Assembly: GCF_000179615.1 (NCBI RefSeq)
Contig: NZ_AEDD01000010.1
Location: 167,501-231,500 of the forward strand
Source: Paenibacillus curdlanolyticus YK9
GTDB lineage: Bacteria > Bacillota > Bacilli > Paenibacillales > Paenibacillaceae
Length of the DNA: 64,000 nucleotides
Reading direction: 5' to 3'
This document shows positions 18,759 to 27,913 of the stretch, piece by piece. A program made the position numbers and the translations under genes. The notes beneath the pieces are model-generated. The model was not told where the DNA came from. It ran no database searches and saw only the letters and a list, made by a program, of their open reading frames with translations. The stretch's first letter is position 1. Every line of letters begins with the position of its first letter.

Positions 18759-19586
18759 TTACTTCACGAGGTTTTCCACGAACTTCGGAAGCGCGAACGC
18801 TGCCTTGTGAAGGCGCGGGGAATAGTATTTGGTGTCGAGCTCTGGAATAGCGGACTCGTCTACTGCCAATGGGTCATGCTTCTTGCTGCCCATCGTGAAC
18901 GTCCACAGGCCCGATGGATATGTCGGTACGTTCGCCCAATAAACACGAACGATCGGGAATACTTCTTTCACGTCACGGTTAACGCTCTCGATCAGGTCCG
19001 CTTTGAACCAAGGGTTGTCCGTCTGCGCAACGAAGATGCCATCTTCCTTGAGCGCTTCGTAGATGCCTTGATAGAAGCCGCGCGTGAACAGGTTTACCGC
19101 AGGACCTACTGGCTCCGTGGAGTCAACCATGATCACGTCATACGTGTTCTTATGATCGTGGATGTGCATGAAGCCGTCGTTCACGATCACTTCAACGCGA
19201 GCGTCGTCGAGGCCGCCAGCGATGTTCGGCAGGTATTGCTTGGAGTATTCGATAACTTTGCCGTCGATTTCAACGAGCACAGCTTTTTTTACGCTTGGGT
19301 GCTTCAGCACTTCGCGGATTACGCCGCCGTCGCCGCCGCCGACAACGAGTACGCTCTCCGGGTTTGGATGCGTGAACAGCGCGGGGTGAGCAACCATTTC
19401 ATGATAAACGAACTCGTCTTTGTCCGTCGTCATGACCATGCCGTCAAGCACGAGCATCGTGCCGAACTCTTCCGTTTCGATCATGTCGAGCTTCTGGAAA
19501 TCCGTTTGCTCGCTTACGTACGTTTCTTTGATTTTAGCCGTAATGCCATACGATTCTGTCTGCTTTTCTGTGTACCACAATTCCAT
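18759..19586 (-). CDS. speE: Spermidine synthase
   Basis: 275 residues. Aminopropyltransferase with the SAM-like pocket [18 protein letters not shown], catalytic-loop [14 protein letters not shown] and the N-terminal beta domain ([17 protein letters not shown]). It makes spermidine from putrescine and decarboxylated SAM. AGAAGGG precedes ATG 19586. It is divergent from the PBP gene across a 188-bp intergenic region. Confidence 0.96.
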   Translation of the reverse strand: MELWYTEKQTESYGITAKIKETYVSEQTDFQKLDMIETEEFGTMLVLDGMVMTTDKDEFVYHEMVAHPALFTHPNPESVLVVGGGDGGVIREVLKHPSVKKAVLVEIDGKVIEYSKQYLPNIAGGLDDARVEVIVNDGFMHIHDHKNTYDVIMVDSTEPVGPAVNLFTRGFYQGIYEALKEDGIFVAQTDNPWFKADLIESVNRDVKEVFPIVRVYWANVPTYPSGLWTFTMGSKKHDPLAVDESAIPELDTKYYSPRLHKAAFALPKFVENLVK

Positions 19587-19705
19587 CTTATTCTATCCCT
19601 TCTTTCATTGAATTCCCTCGGGGGCAATGGTTCTTTCTGTATTATAGAGTAACGGGGACGAAAATCAACCTTTAAGGGACGACGCGGCTCGAAAATATAT
19701 ATGAC

Positions 19706-19735
19706 GAATAACGAGCCCTCCCTTTTTCCATACTA
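19706..19735 (+). promoter_or_regulatory. Forespore (SigF/SigG) promoter of the PBP gene
   Basis: GAATA (19706-19710), 18-bp spacer, CATACTA (19729-19735). The -10 is a perfect SigG/SigF match. Bacillus subtilis pbpG, the neighbour of speE there, is forespore expressed. Confidence 0.6.
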
Positions 19736-19774
19736 AGGGATAAGCTAGTTCGATTCCCGAGAGGAAGTTGCTTC

Positions 19775-21961
19775 ATGTTAAAGCGTTGGTTTCACCGTAT
19801 TAGCGGCCGAACGGCCCGTGGCAGCATGTCCAAACCGCCTTTATCGGCTAAATCAAAGCCCACAGCCGCAAAACGGCGTAGGCCACCGATGTTTCCGCTC
19901 ATCGCGGAACGGCTCTGGCCCCGGCTCAGCGGGCGCGCCAGATGGATGCGCCTTGCCAAGCTTGCAGGCGTAAGCGCCGCATTGTTTCTTATCTTGATCG
20001 TTGGAGGCCTGCTCTATCTGCGCGTGCAGTCATTGCCCGTCTCTTCTATTACACAAACGTCCCAGATGCTCGATTTGCAGGGAAACGTGATCGATACTTT
20101 CCATACGAATCAGAACAGGAGCTCCGTACCCCTAAACCGGATTTCTCCGTTCGTCGTTCAAGCAACGCTTGCCATTGAAGACCGTAGGTTCTATGACCAC
20201 GGTGGATTCGATATAAAAGGAATGGCGCGCGCAGTCGTCGTCAATGTCGAGAATCTCTCGACCAAGCAAGGCGCCAGCACGTTAACGCAGCAGCTTGCGC
20301 GTAATTTATATTTGACCCACGAGCGCACTTGGAAACGAAAGCTGAAGGAAGCAATCTACACGACGCAGCTGGAGATGCACTATTCCAAGGACGAGATTCT
20401 TAATATGTATCTGAATCAAATCTATTACGGACACGGCGCCTATGGCATTGAAGCGGCCGCTATGCAGTACTTCGGCAAGCACGCATCTGAGCTTGATCTC
20501 GCGGAAAGCGCACTGCTCGCCGGCATTCCGAAAGGGCCGAAGTATTACTCGCCTTACAATAATATGAAAAATGCGAAGGACCGGCAGCTAACGATCCTCG
20601 ATGCAATGGCGATGGGCGGCTCAATTACGCAAGCGCAGGCAGACACGGCCTATAAGGAGCTGCTGCCCTTCAAGCCGCTGGAGGAATCGCGCGGCGACGG
20701 CTTCGCGCCTTACTTCCGCGACTACATCCGATCCATCGTGGTCGGCGAGCTCGGGTTTGACGAGCGACTGCTGAACGAAGGCGGAATCCGGATCTATACG
20801 ACGCTGGACCCTGAAGCGCAGCGCGCTGCCGAGAAAGCCGTTGCCGATGGCATTCCGAAGGATTCCGAGCAGCAGGCGGCGCTCATCGCGATCGACCCGC
20901 GAAACGGCTATGTTAAAGCGATGGTTGGCGGCCGGGATTATCCGAACAACCAGTATAATCGCGTTTTGACGACCACGCGGCAGCCGGGGTCATCTTTTAA
21001 GCCGATTCTGTACATGACCGCTTTGCAGCAAACCGGCATAACGCCGCTGACCCGCTTCAAGAGCGAGCCAACAACGTTTACGTACGACGACGGACGCCTC
21101 ACTTACCAGCCGCATAACTACAATGATAAGTACATCAATGACTTCATCGATATGCGGCAGGCGATTGCGAGCTCGGACAACATCTACGCTGTCAATACGA
21201 TCATGCAGGTTGGAGCCGACAACGTCATTACAATGGCCCGCAAGCTGGGCATCGACAGCACGATGAAGCCCGTGCCGTCTCTGGCGCTCGGCACGTTCCC
21301 CGTCAGCCCGTTCGAGATGGCCTCCGCCTTCAGCACATTCGCTAACAACGGCGTGCGGGTGAAGCCGATCGCCGTGCTGCGGATTGAGGATCGCGAGGGC
21401 GATCTATTATATGAAGCGAAGCATGAGTCCGAACAAGTCGTGGATGCAGCCCATGCTTATGTGCTGACCAGCTTGATGGAGAGCGTCTTCGACACGGGCG
21501 GCACAGGCCATCGCGTATCTGCGACGATTAACCGCCCGGTCGCTGGCAAGACGGGCACGACGTCATCCGATGCGTGGCTCGTCGGCTACACGCCAGAGCT
21601 GGCGACCGCCGTCTGGGTCGGCTATGACAAAGGCCGACAGCTCACAACGACGGAGGCGCATCGGGCGGCGCCAATCTTCGCAGCCTTCACAGAAGGCGCC
21701 TTGGCGGCAGTTCCGCCAAAAATTTTCCCAATGCCGGAAGGCGTCGTCAGCGCCTATATCGATCCCAAGTCCGGCAAGCTTGCGGGCGCCGGCTGCGAGG
21801 AAGGAAAACGACTGGAGACATTCATCGCTGGCACTCAGCCGCTTGAAACTTGCGACGGCAGCGCGCAGGATGCTGCGAAAGCAGGCGAAGGCACCGGAGA
21901 TCGCCAGGAGCAGCAGCGTAAATCGTGGTGGAACGATTTGAAACGCTGGTGGTCAAACTAG
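19775..21961 (+). CDS. pbpG: Class A penicillin-binding protein (PbpG/PBP1A-like)
   Basis: 728 residues. Cytoplasmic basic segment, one transmembrane helix (about 67-87), GT51 glycosyltransferase (AIEDRRFYDHGGFDIKG, GASTLTQQLARNL, LNQIYYGHGAYGIEAAA), then the transpeptidase with SxxK (PGSSFKP), SxN (SSDN) and KTGT. It polymerises and crosslinks peptidoglycan. Position next to speE-speB is that of Bacillus pbpG, which functions in spore cortex or septal wall synthesis. A forespore-type promoter supports a sporulation role. Confidence 0.92.
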   Translation: MLKRWFHRISGRTARGSMSKPPLSAKSKPTAAKRRRPPMFPLIAERLWPRLSGRARWMRLAKLAGVSAALFLILIVGGLLYLRVQSLPVSSITQTSQMLDLQGNVIDTFHTNQNRSSVPLNRISPFVVQATLAIEDRRFYDHGGFDIKGMARAVVVNVENLSTKQGASTLTQQLARNLYLTHERTWKRKLKEAIYTTQLEMHYSKDEILNMYLNQIYYGHGAYGIEAAAMQYFGKHASELDLAESALLAGIPKGPKYYSPYNNMKNAKDRQLTILDAMAMGGSITQAQADTAYKELLPFKPLEESRGDGFAPYFRDYIRSIVVGELGFDERLLNEGGIRIYTTLDPEAQRAAEKAVADGIPKDSEQQAALIAIDPRNGYVKAMVGGRDYPNNQYNRVLTTTRQPGSSFKPILYMTALQQTGITPLTRFKSEPTTFTYDDGRLTYQPHNYNDKYINDFIDMRQAIASSDNIYAVNTIMQVGADNVITMARKLGIDSTMKPVPSLALGTFPVSPFEMASAFSTFANNGVRVKPIAVLRIEDREGDLLYEAKHESEQVVDAAHAYVLTSLMESVFDTGGTGHRVSATINRPVAGKTGTTSSDAWLVGYTPELATAVWVGYDKGRQLTTTEAHRAAPIFAAFTEGALAAVPPKIFPMPEGVVSAYIDPKSGKLAGAGCEEGKRLETFIAGTQPLETCDGSAQDAAKAGEGTGDRQEQQRKSWWNDLKRWWSN

Positions 21962-21968
21962 ATATAAC

Positions 21969-22024
21969 GAAGGGCTTTGGCTGCAAAAGGCGCGTAATCG
22001 CCGTGTGCAGACAAAGCCCTTTTT
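21969..22024 (+). terminator. Terminator of the PBP gene
   Basis: AAGGGCTTTG pairs with CAAAGCCCTT, with an inner stem, followed by six T. Confidence 0.85.
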
Positions 22025-22049
22025 TAGGGACAGCGTAGTTCGGATGAAC

Positions 22050-22952
22050 TCAGTAACCCCCGCTTGTATATTGTTCGATAAAATGCCTCGCACTCTTCGA
22101 CAAGTACCGATCCTTCAGCCAAACAATCCCTACCTCCGACTGAAAATCCGCATGCTCAATATCCAGCATTCGGATCGCGTCGATCGGCGACATTGCAACG
22201 ACTGACTTGGGCAATACGGTCGCGCCTAAACCTGCCGCTACAAGCGACAATATAATCGCGACGCTGGAGCATTCGCATATAATATTAGGGGCCAAGCCGC
22301 TGCGGCGGAACTCGTTCATGACCTGCTCATGCATCCCCGTCGTCTGATCCGTCTTAAGCGTCAGGAAGGGATGAGCCGCAAGCTCAGCGAGCGAGATGGA
22401 GGCTTCCTTATCCGCCGGGCTCCATTTGCTCGGAATGACGGCTACGAAAGGGTCTGATGGCAATCGAAGCACATCATGCTCATACGGCGAATCTATAGCA
22501 AATTCAAACGGTAACCGCGCTACAACAAGCTCAATGCTGCGCTTCGCAAGGGCGTCGCCAAGCTGGTAATGATCGCCCTCGCTTATTTTGAACGTCACTT
22601 GGGGATACTTCTCCCGAAACCGTTCGATCGCGCGAGGCAGCAAGGAAACGCAGGACACGACGGCGCCAATCGAGAGCAGCCCTTGCACGCCCTCCTCAAC
22701 TTCCTTCACTTCCTGCAGCGTCTCATGGAATTGACGAAGCAGCCCTTCGGCCCGCTCACGCATCAATTCGCCCGCATGGGTGAGCGTAAGCTGCTTGCCG
22801 CTGCGGTCGAATAACGTCACGCCGAGCTCCCGCTCCATCTGCTTCAGCTGTCTGCTGAGCGGCGGCTGCTCCATATTCAGCGCCTTGGCGGCGCGTGTAA
22901 TTTGCCCTGCATCGGCTATAGCCAAAAAATACCGCAGCTGTCGAATATCCAA
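22050..22952 (-). CDS. LysR family transcriptional regulator
   Basis: 300 residues from a TTG start. Winged HTH (about 1-60: IRQLRYFLAIADAGQITRAAKALNMEQPPLSRQLKQME) and a periplasmic-binding-like effector domain. TTG 22952 follows a G-rich Shine-Dalgarno (GGGACGGGGGAACGG) and yields the standard MDIRQLRYF start; the frame is open much further upstream without any ribosome binding site. It is divergent from ilvE, with an ATACC-N5-GGTAT palindrome 23 bp before its start, so self-regulation and control of ilvE are likely. Confidence 0.88.
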   Translation of the reverse strand: MDIRQLRYFLAIADAGQITRAAKALNMEQPPLSRQLKQMERELGVTLFDRSGKQLTLTHAGELMRERAEGLLRQFHETLQEVKEVEEGVQGLLSIGAVVSCVSLLPRAIERFREKYPQVTFKISEGDHYQLGDALAKRSIELVVARLPFEFAIDSPYEHDVLRLPSDPFVAVIPSKWSPADKEASISLAELAAHPFLTLKTDQTTGMHEQVMNEFRRSGLAPNIICECSSVAIILSLVAAGLGATVLPKSVVAMSPIDAIRMLDIEHADFQSEVGIVWLKDRYLSKSARHFIEQYTSGGY

Positions 22953-22974
22953 TTCCGTTCCCCCGTCCCTCACC

Positions 22975-22989
22975 ATACCCAAAAGGTAT
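22975..22989. promoter_or_regulatory. LysR-type operator (T-N11-A palindrome)
   Basis: ATACC-CAAAA-GGTAT is a perfect 5-5-5 inverted repeat in the divergent intergenic region. It matches the LTTR box pattern. Confidence 0.55.
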
Positions 22990-23044
22990 GCTGATTCAAT
23001 AAAACAGATATTTTCAATATATATAAGACAGTGATACGATGCAA

Positions 23045-23072
23045 TTAACAATTCCGTAATGAATGTTACTAT
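23045..23072 (+). promoter_or_regulatory. Promoter candidate for ilvE
   Basis: TTAACA (23045-23050), 16-bp spacer, TACTAT (23067-23072); start near 23079, 19 bases before the GTG. Confidence 0.4.
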
Positions 23073-23097
23073 TCGATAATAAGGGGCTGTATCTACG

Positions 23098-24168
23098 GTG
23101 TCCAAACACACGATCTCGATTACAAAAACGACCAACCCTAAGCCGCGTCCAGACGAAAACAATCTCGTGTTCGGCAAGTACTATTCGGATCACATGTTTA
23201 TTATGGATTACGATGCAGGACAAGGCTGGCATGATCCGCGCGTCGTGCCTTACGGCAACATCTCGCTTGATCCGGCTGCCAAAGTGTTCCACTACGGCCA
23301 AACGATTTTCGAAGGCTTGAAGGCTTACCGCACCGATGACAATCGCGTCGTACTGTTCCGCCCGGACGAAAACTGGAAGCGTCTTAACCGCTCCAATGAT
23401 CGTCTCAGCATCCCGGCTGTCGATCCGGAAATCGCATTCGAAGCGCTATGCGCACTAATCGATGTTGACCGCGAATGGGTACCGTCCGCACCAGGCACGT
23501 CGCTGTATATCCGCCCGTATGTGATTGCAACGGAGCCTCAGCTGGGCGTTTCGCCTTCGACCAAATATATGTTCATGATCATTCTGTGCCCGGTTGGCGC
23601 TTATTATAGCGAAGGGCTTAATCCGGTGCCGATTCACGTCGAATCCGAATATGTTCGCGCAGTCAAAGGCGGCGTCGGCAACGCGAAGACAGCTGGCAAC
23701 TACGCAGCAAGCCTCAAGGCGCAAGAAGGCGCAGCGGCATTGGGCTACTCCCAAGTGCTCTGGCTGGACGGCGTTCATCGCAAATACATCGAGGAAGTAG
23801 GCAGCATGAACGTCTTCTTCAAAATTAACGGCACGGTCGTGACGCCAGCGCTGAACGGCAGCATCCTCGAAGGCATCACACGTAAATCCGTGCTGCAATT
23901 GCTCCGCTCATGGAACATTCCGGTCGAAGAGCGCGAGCTGTCGATTGACGAGCTGGTTGAAGCGCATCGCAACGGCAAGCTCGAAGAAGCTTTCGGCACA
24001 GGAACGGCAGCAGTTATTTCGCCAATCGGCGCGCTGCACTACCAAGACGAGAAGCTTACGATCAACGAAGGCAAGACAGGCGAGCTGTCCAGCCGTGTGT
24101 ACGACACGATCACAGGCATTCAACGCACGGAGCTTCCTGATCCGTTCGGTTGGGTCGTTGAGGTTTAA
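23098..24168 (+). CDS. ilvE: Branched-chain amino acid aminotransferase
   Basis: 356 residues from GTG (AAGGGG 11 bases upstream). PLP fold type IV. The PLP Lys is expected in GNAKTAGNYAAS, with substrate/PLP-site segments FHYGQTIFEGLKAYR and GTGTAAVISPIG. It transaminates Leu, Ile and Val with 2-oxoglutarate. The sequence belongs to the longer eukaryote-like/YbgE-type BCAT class. It is divergent from the LysR gene. Confidence 0.95.
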   Translation: MSKHTISITKTTNPKPRPDENNLVFGKYYSDHMFIMDYDAGQGWHDPRVVPYGNISLDPAAKVFHYGQTIFEGLKAYRTDDNRVVLFRPDENWKRLNRSNDRLSIPAVDPEIAFEALCALIDVDREWVPSAPGTSLYIRPYVIATEPQLGVSPSTKYMFMIILCPVGAYYSEGLNPVPIHVESEYVRAVKGGVGNAKTAGNYAASLKAQEGAAALGYSQVLWLDGVHRKYIEEVGSMNVFFKINGTVVTPALNGSILEGITRKSVLQLLRSWNIPVEERELSIDELVEAHRNGKLEEAFGTGTAAVISPIGALHYQDEKLTINEGKTGELSSRVYDTITGIQRTELPDPFGWVVEV

Positions 24169-24210
24169 TACCTCGCAGGATTGATATTTCGATAATCATT
24201 AAAACCGCAT

Positions 24211-24258
24211 CTCTCGCACAGCCAGCACGGAACACGCTTGCTGTGCGAGAGGTTTTTT
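24211..24258 (+). terminator. ilvE terminator
   Basis: CTCTCGCACAGC pairs with GCTGTGCGAGAG, followed by eight T. Confidence 0.9.
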
Positions 24259-24298
24259 TTGCATATTTGCAACTATATAGGGTAGGGGTCTAATTGTA

Positions 24299-25549
24299 AT
24301 GCTTCGATTACGAACATACGGAGTTGTCCTGTTAGCATGTTTGACTTTCATGATAAGCGCTTGCTCTTCTAGCGAAAATCCGGCAACTGATCCAAAGGAA
24401 TCAGCAGATAAACCAACCACGCAACAAACAGCGGATGACGCGTCCGTGGAGACTGGAACTCCGACTTCGGCGAAAGAACAACAGCAACCAGAAGGTTCAG
24501 CCCCGTCGATAACTAAGCCTGTTGTTTATCAGCTAGAAGGACTTATTGACGACAAATATGCAATCGAGATGAAGCTTGCTATCGAAGGATCGGCGGCAAC
24601 CGGCTCTTACTTTTATACGAAATACAACCAAACAATCGTATTGAAAGGCACTGCTCGGCCAGATAGCGAAATAGGACAGATAGCAGTCACTCTGGACGAG
24701 TTGGACGAAAGCGGCCAACGAACGGGACGGTTCTCCGGAACGATCAATAGTAAAGATCCGAGTCCGACTTTTGCTGGGAATTGGTCGAATGCAGACGGAA
24801 CGAAGGCCATGCCGTTTGTTTTGTCGAGAAAGGCAAGTAGCAGAGTGACGCGCGATGAGCACACCGCCCCATTAGCATGGTCTGGCACTTGGAACCGGCT
24901 CGATAATAATCAGTTTGAAAGCCAATCGCTTGCCATTACTGAATTAACTGACACTACCCTGAAGTTTGATTTGGACGCTCAAGACGGGGGACGCGCGGGT
25001 ATCATAGGAGGCACCGCTATTCGCTCTAAGGATGGAAAAACAGCAATGTTCTCGAGCACCGAAGCGAATTTCAAACTTATTTTTAAGCAGCAGGGTGAAC
25101 AGCTTAACGTAACAACCGATGGTGAGGATGCCTCCTATTACGGAACCGTCGTCTTTGGAGGAACTTTCGAAAAGCGTGACACTACGAAGAATCTAGATCT
25201 CATTGACCTCCATGTGTTTAGCAGCGCAAAAATAAATAAGTCCTTCAAAGCACTGGTTGGCAATGATTACAGCCTTTTCACTTCATCCATGCAAGTTGTT
25301 AGCTCCGAGCCAAGCGTCGATGAAGAACATATCCATGTAATATCTGGAGACGTCATGGGCCTGTCCGGAGTCGAAGCTATCATTATGTACGATGAGGATG
25401 GCAGCTCATTCTGGGCGGCCGTAATCGAAGATGAAGAGCATGTAAACTATTACACCAACGTCCGCAGCGATTATAACAAGCTGCCCGCTCCAATCGAGAA
25501 GTGGAGGCGCGAACGACATAAAGATGATGACGTCGTCTTTAAAAACTAA
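24299..25549 (+). CDS. Lipoprotein of unknown function
   Basis: 416 residues. Signal peptide with lipobox MISAC (Cys about 22), a Thr/Ser/Glu-rich linker to about residue 75, then beta-rich repeats that look like two related barrel-type units (VYQLEGLIDDKYAIEMKLAIEG ... GSYFYTKYNQTIVLKG and later FSGTINSKDPSPTFAGNW). I do not recognise the family. Isolated, flanked by terminators on both sides. Confidence 0.65.
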   Translation: MLRLRTYGVVLLACLTFMISACSSSENPATDPKESADKPTTQQTADDASVETGTPTSAKEQQQPEGSAPSITKPVVYQLEGLIDDKYAIEMKLAIEGSAATGSYFYTKYNQTIVLKGTARPDSEIGQIAVTLDELDESGQRTGRFSGTINSKDPSPTFAGNWSNADGTKAMPFVLSRKASSRVTRDEHTAPLAWSGTWNRLDNNQFESQSLAITELTDTTLKFDLDAQDGGRAGIIGGTAIRSKDGKTAMFSSTEANFKLIFKQQGEQLNVTTDGEDASYYGTVVFGGTFEKRDTTKNLDLIDLHVFSSAKINKSFKALVGNDYSLFTSSMQVVSSEPSVDEEHIHVISGDVMGLSGVEAIIMYDEDGSSFWAAVIEDEEHVNYYTNVRSDYNKLPAPIEKWRRERHKDDDVVFKN

Positions 25550-25557
25550 TTTGATAA

Positions 25558-25578
25558 GGAGGCCGCCCGCGGCCTCCT
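25558..25578 (+). terminator. Terminator of the lipoprotein gene
   Basis: GGAGGCCG-CCCG-CGGCCTCC hairpin directly after the stop, followed by a weak T-rich stretch. Confidence 0.6.
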
Positions 25579-25619
25579 CATTCTTCACCGCACGCATATA
25601 CGTACGGATCTATGCTTCC

Positions 25620-25815
25620 CATTGTAGTTCGTGCAATGATCACCCTCTCCAACTCCCTCCCCTACTGCTGCCATTGCATTCTATACAATGAGACACCGTG
25701 TCCATCGCCTTAACTAGCGCAAAGGGGCACCTCCGAACGTTTGGCATTGTACAAATTGCAAGGACACCTTGCTATACCGGGAGACAGCCGCCTTTCCGTT
25801 GCACATTTTGCAATG
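25620..25815. repeat. Phased palindrome array A (four 19-bp sites)
   Basis: Sites at 25620-25638, 25672-25690, 25745-25763 and 25797-25815 match CRTTGYA-N5-TRCAAYG; examples are CATTGTAGTTCGTGCAATG and CATTGCATTCTATACAATG. Starts are 52, 73 and 52 bp apart. The DNA between them shows no similarity to the spacers of arrays B and C. No gene is convincing in 25550-26295. Confidence 0.75.
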
Positions 25816-25818
25816 ACG

Positions 25819-25999
25819 CCGTTAGTTTGTTGTGCTAACGGGCGGCAAGTCACCGTCCGAGCGGTCTTCCTTCTGTCCTGTCGTCCGTGGTCGGCGGCCC
25901 CTTCATGTCAGCTCGCTCTACTCCACCTAACGACGCAGCAGCCCCCCTCCTTAATGCCAAACAGCCCGCTTATCGCTACAGATAAACGGGCTTTTCTCT
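25819..25999 (+). other. Structured stretch ending in an orphan terminator
   Basis: Hairpin CCGTTAG-N9-CTAACGG (25819-25841), then after about 120 bases a terminator AGCCCG..TTATC/GATAA..CGGGCT with a TTTTC tail (25963-25995). No open frame of note lies in between, so a small RNA is possible. The rest, 26000-26295, shows only the ribosome binding site of the next gene. Confidence 0.3.
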
Positions 26000-26295
26000 A
26001 TACGCGCACGCGCGCTCATGCGGGTGTTCATCACGATGGGATAGACGTTCGCATCGTCAATTGTCTCGAACAGATACCAGTGGGACTTGCTAGAAATAGG
26101 GATATAGCGTAGTACGTACCATCTGTCCGATACGTATACATACAGTACAGCTAATAGATTTCAACTGCTGGAGAGGAGGATAGTAGAGCGCTTCACGATT
26201 CGGAAAGGCGGATTTGCAATCATGTGGACAACCGCTGCAAACCCCTTAAATCAAAGGAGGAACCTATTTAATCCCGAGAAGAGGTAGTGATTTAT

Positions 26296-27651
26296 ATGCA
26301 TGATCTTTCAGTGTGGCTCACCATTCTGGCGTTTATTTTCACTGTGTCTTTCATCTTCTTGCGTTCCAGCGTCAACGAAGCAATCCCTGCAACCATCGGC
26401 GCCTTCTTCGTCATGCTAAGCGGAAGCGTCTCGTTATCCGATCTGTTCACGATTACGGAGACGATCGGCGGAGCTGCGATTACGATTATAGCTACGATCG
26501 TGATGGCCATCGTGCTGGAAAGCTTCGGTTTCTTCCACTGGGTGGCTGAGAAGCTCACAGAACGGGCTGGCAATTCTGGCATACGATTGTTTTGGTACAC
26601 GAATCTGCTCTGCTTCCTCATGACGTTATTCGTCAACAACGACGGCAGCATCTTAATTACGACTCCGATTCTGCTCATGATCTTGAATAATCTAGGGCTC
26701 AAAAACCACCAGAAGCTGCCTTACCTGATCTCCGGCGCCCTTATCGCAACTGCTTCCAGCGCACCGATCGGCGTTAGCAATATCGTCAACCTGATCGCGC
26801 TCAAAATCGTTCACATGGACCTGTATATGCATACAGCGATGATGTTCGTACCCGCTTCCCTCGGACTGGCCCTCATGTCTCTCCTGCTATTTGCCGTCTT
26901 CTACCCTATACTCCCTAAGAGGCTCAAAACAGTACCGGCAGGCGCTCGGCCCTATTCCCCGCTCCCTGGCCATCATCCGCTCAAGTACGCGCAGGACGAA
27001 GCACCATCCGAACAACGCGGTCGCCATTTCATGCGCAACATTATTCTGTTTGTCCTAGCGGTTCGCATCAGCCTGTTCGTTGCCTCGTATATCCATTTTC
27101 CCGTTCCTCTCATGGCGATCATCGGCTCGGTATGCTTGCTCGCTTGGCGCTGGGCATTTCTCAAAATATCGCCCCTCGATATGATCAAAAAAACGCCGTG
27201 GCACATCCTTATCTTCGCCTTCAGCATGTACGTCATCATTTACGGTCTCCACAACATCGGACTGACGGACATGCTCATTCGTTGGCTGAAGCCTTTCGTT
27301 ACAGGCGGGCTCATGGAAGCAAGCATCGGCATGGGTGTCGTCGTTTCCCTGTTGTCCAACTTATTCAATAACCATCCAGCACTTATGGTTGGCACATTAA
27401 CGCTAACGAATATGGGACTCGATCCCATTACGCTCAAAATCTCATATCTTGCTAGCGTTATCGGCAGCGATATGGGCTCTCTGCTCCTCCCGATCGGCAC
27501 GCTCGCAACCCTGCTGTGGATGCATATCCTCAGGAAAGGAAAAATAAAAATCACATGGAGCGACTATTTGAAAGTTACGATTCTCGTCATCCCAATTACG
27601 GTTATTTTCACATTGATTGTTCTATTCTACTGGGTAAACTGGCTGTTCTAA
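26296..27651 (+). CDS. ArsB/NhaD (ion transporter superfamily) membrane protein
   Basis: 451 residues with about 11-12 transmembrane segments. Motifs NNDGSILITTPILL, SSAPIGVSNIVNLIAL and LSNLFNNHPALMVGTLTL are the signature repeated re-entrant loops of the ArsB/NhaD family, so arsenite or Na+/H+ transport is likely. No arsR, arsC or arsA is nearby, so the ion is uncertain. ATG 26296 is 10 bases after AGAGGT; the GTG at 26287 is too close to that site. Confidence 0.8.
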   Translation: MHDLSVWLTILAFIFTVSFIFLRSSVNEAIPATIGAFFVMLSGSVSLSDLFTITETIGGAAITIIATIVMAIVLESFGFFHWVAEKLTERAGNSGIRLFWYTNLLCFLMTLFVNNDGSILITTPILLMILNNLGLKNHQKLPYLISGALIATASSAPIGVSNIVNLIALKIVHMDLYMHTAMMFVPASLGLALMSLLLFAVFYPILPKRLKTVPAGARPYSPLPGHHPLKYAQDEAPSEQRGRHFMRNIILFVLAVRISLFVASYIHFPVPLMAIIGSVCLLAWRWAFLKISPLDMIKKTPWHILIFAFSMYVIIYGLHNIGLTDMLIRWLKPFVTGGLMEASIGMGVVVSLLSNLFNNHPALMVGTLTLTNMGLDPITLKISYLASVIGSDMGSLLLPIGTLATLLWMHILRKGKIKITWSDYLKVTILVIPITVIFTLIVLFYWVNWLF

Positions 27652-27754
27652 TTGGAGCAAAAGAGAATACGGCTGTCCTAGCCGGCAGCCGTTCGAGAAA
27701 AGTTGGGTTTAACACACAATAATGTATGTAATCGTGCCGTGAAGCGTAAGGGCG

Positions 27755-27795
27755 TTGGTACCGCGAGGAGGGTATCAATGCCTCTTTGCGTTTTT
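27755..27795 (+). promoter_or_regulatory. T-box-like 3' element with terminator
   Basis: TTGGTACCGCG (27755-27765), preceded by AAGGGCG, matches the T-box antiterminator core. A stem CGCGAGGAGG/CCTCTTTGCG with two G-U pairs and a five-T tail (27762-27795) follows. Only about 100 bases separate it from the preceding gene and no Stem I with a specifier loop is evident, so it may be a remnant. Confidence 0.35.
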
Positions 27796-27913
27796 GGGGC
27801 TTGGATTCTATTAGCCCGAAGCCCAGCTAGGCATTCAGGCAGCCGGACATACACCCCGAGGAGGCAACCAACATACGTTACAGCAATAACGATCGCCCAG
27901 AGGAAGTGATAGG

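Noticed and set aside
27703-27909. 68-codon open frame before the cupin gene
   Set aside because: It covers the T-box-like hairpin, has no good ribosome binding site and no recognisable protein features.
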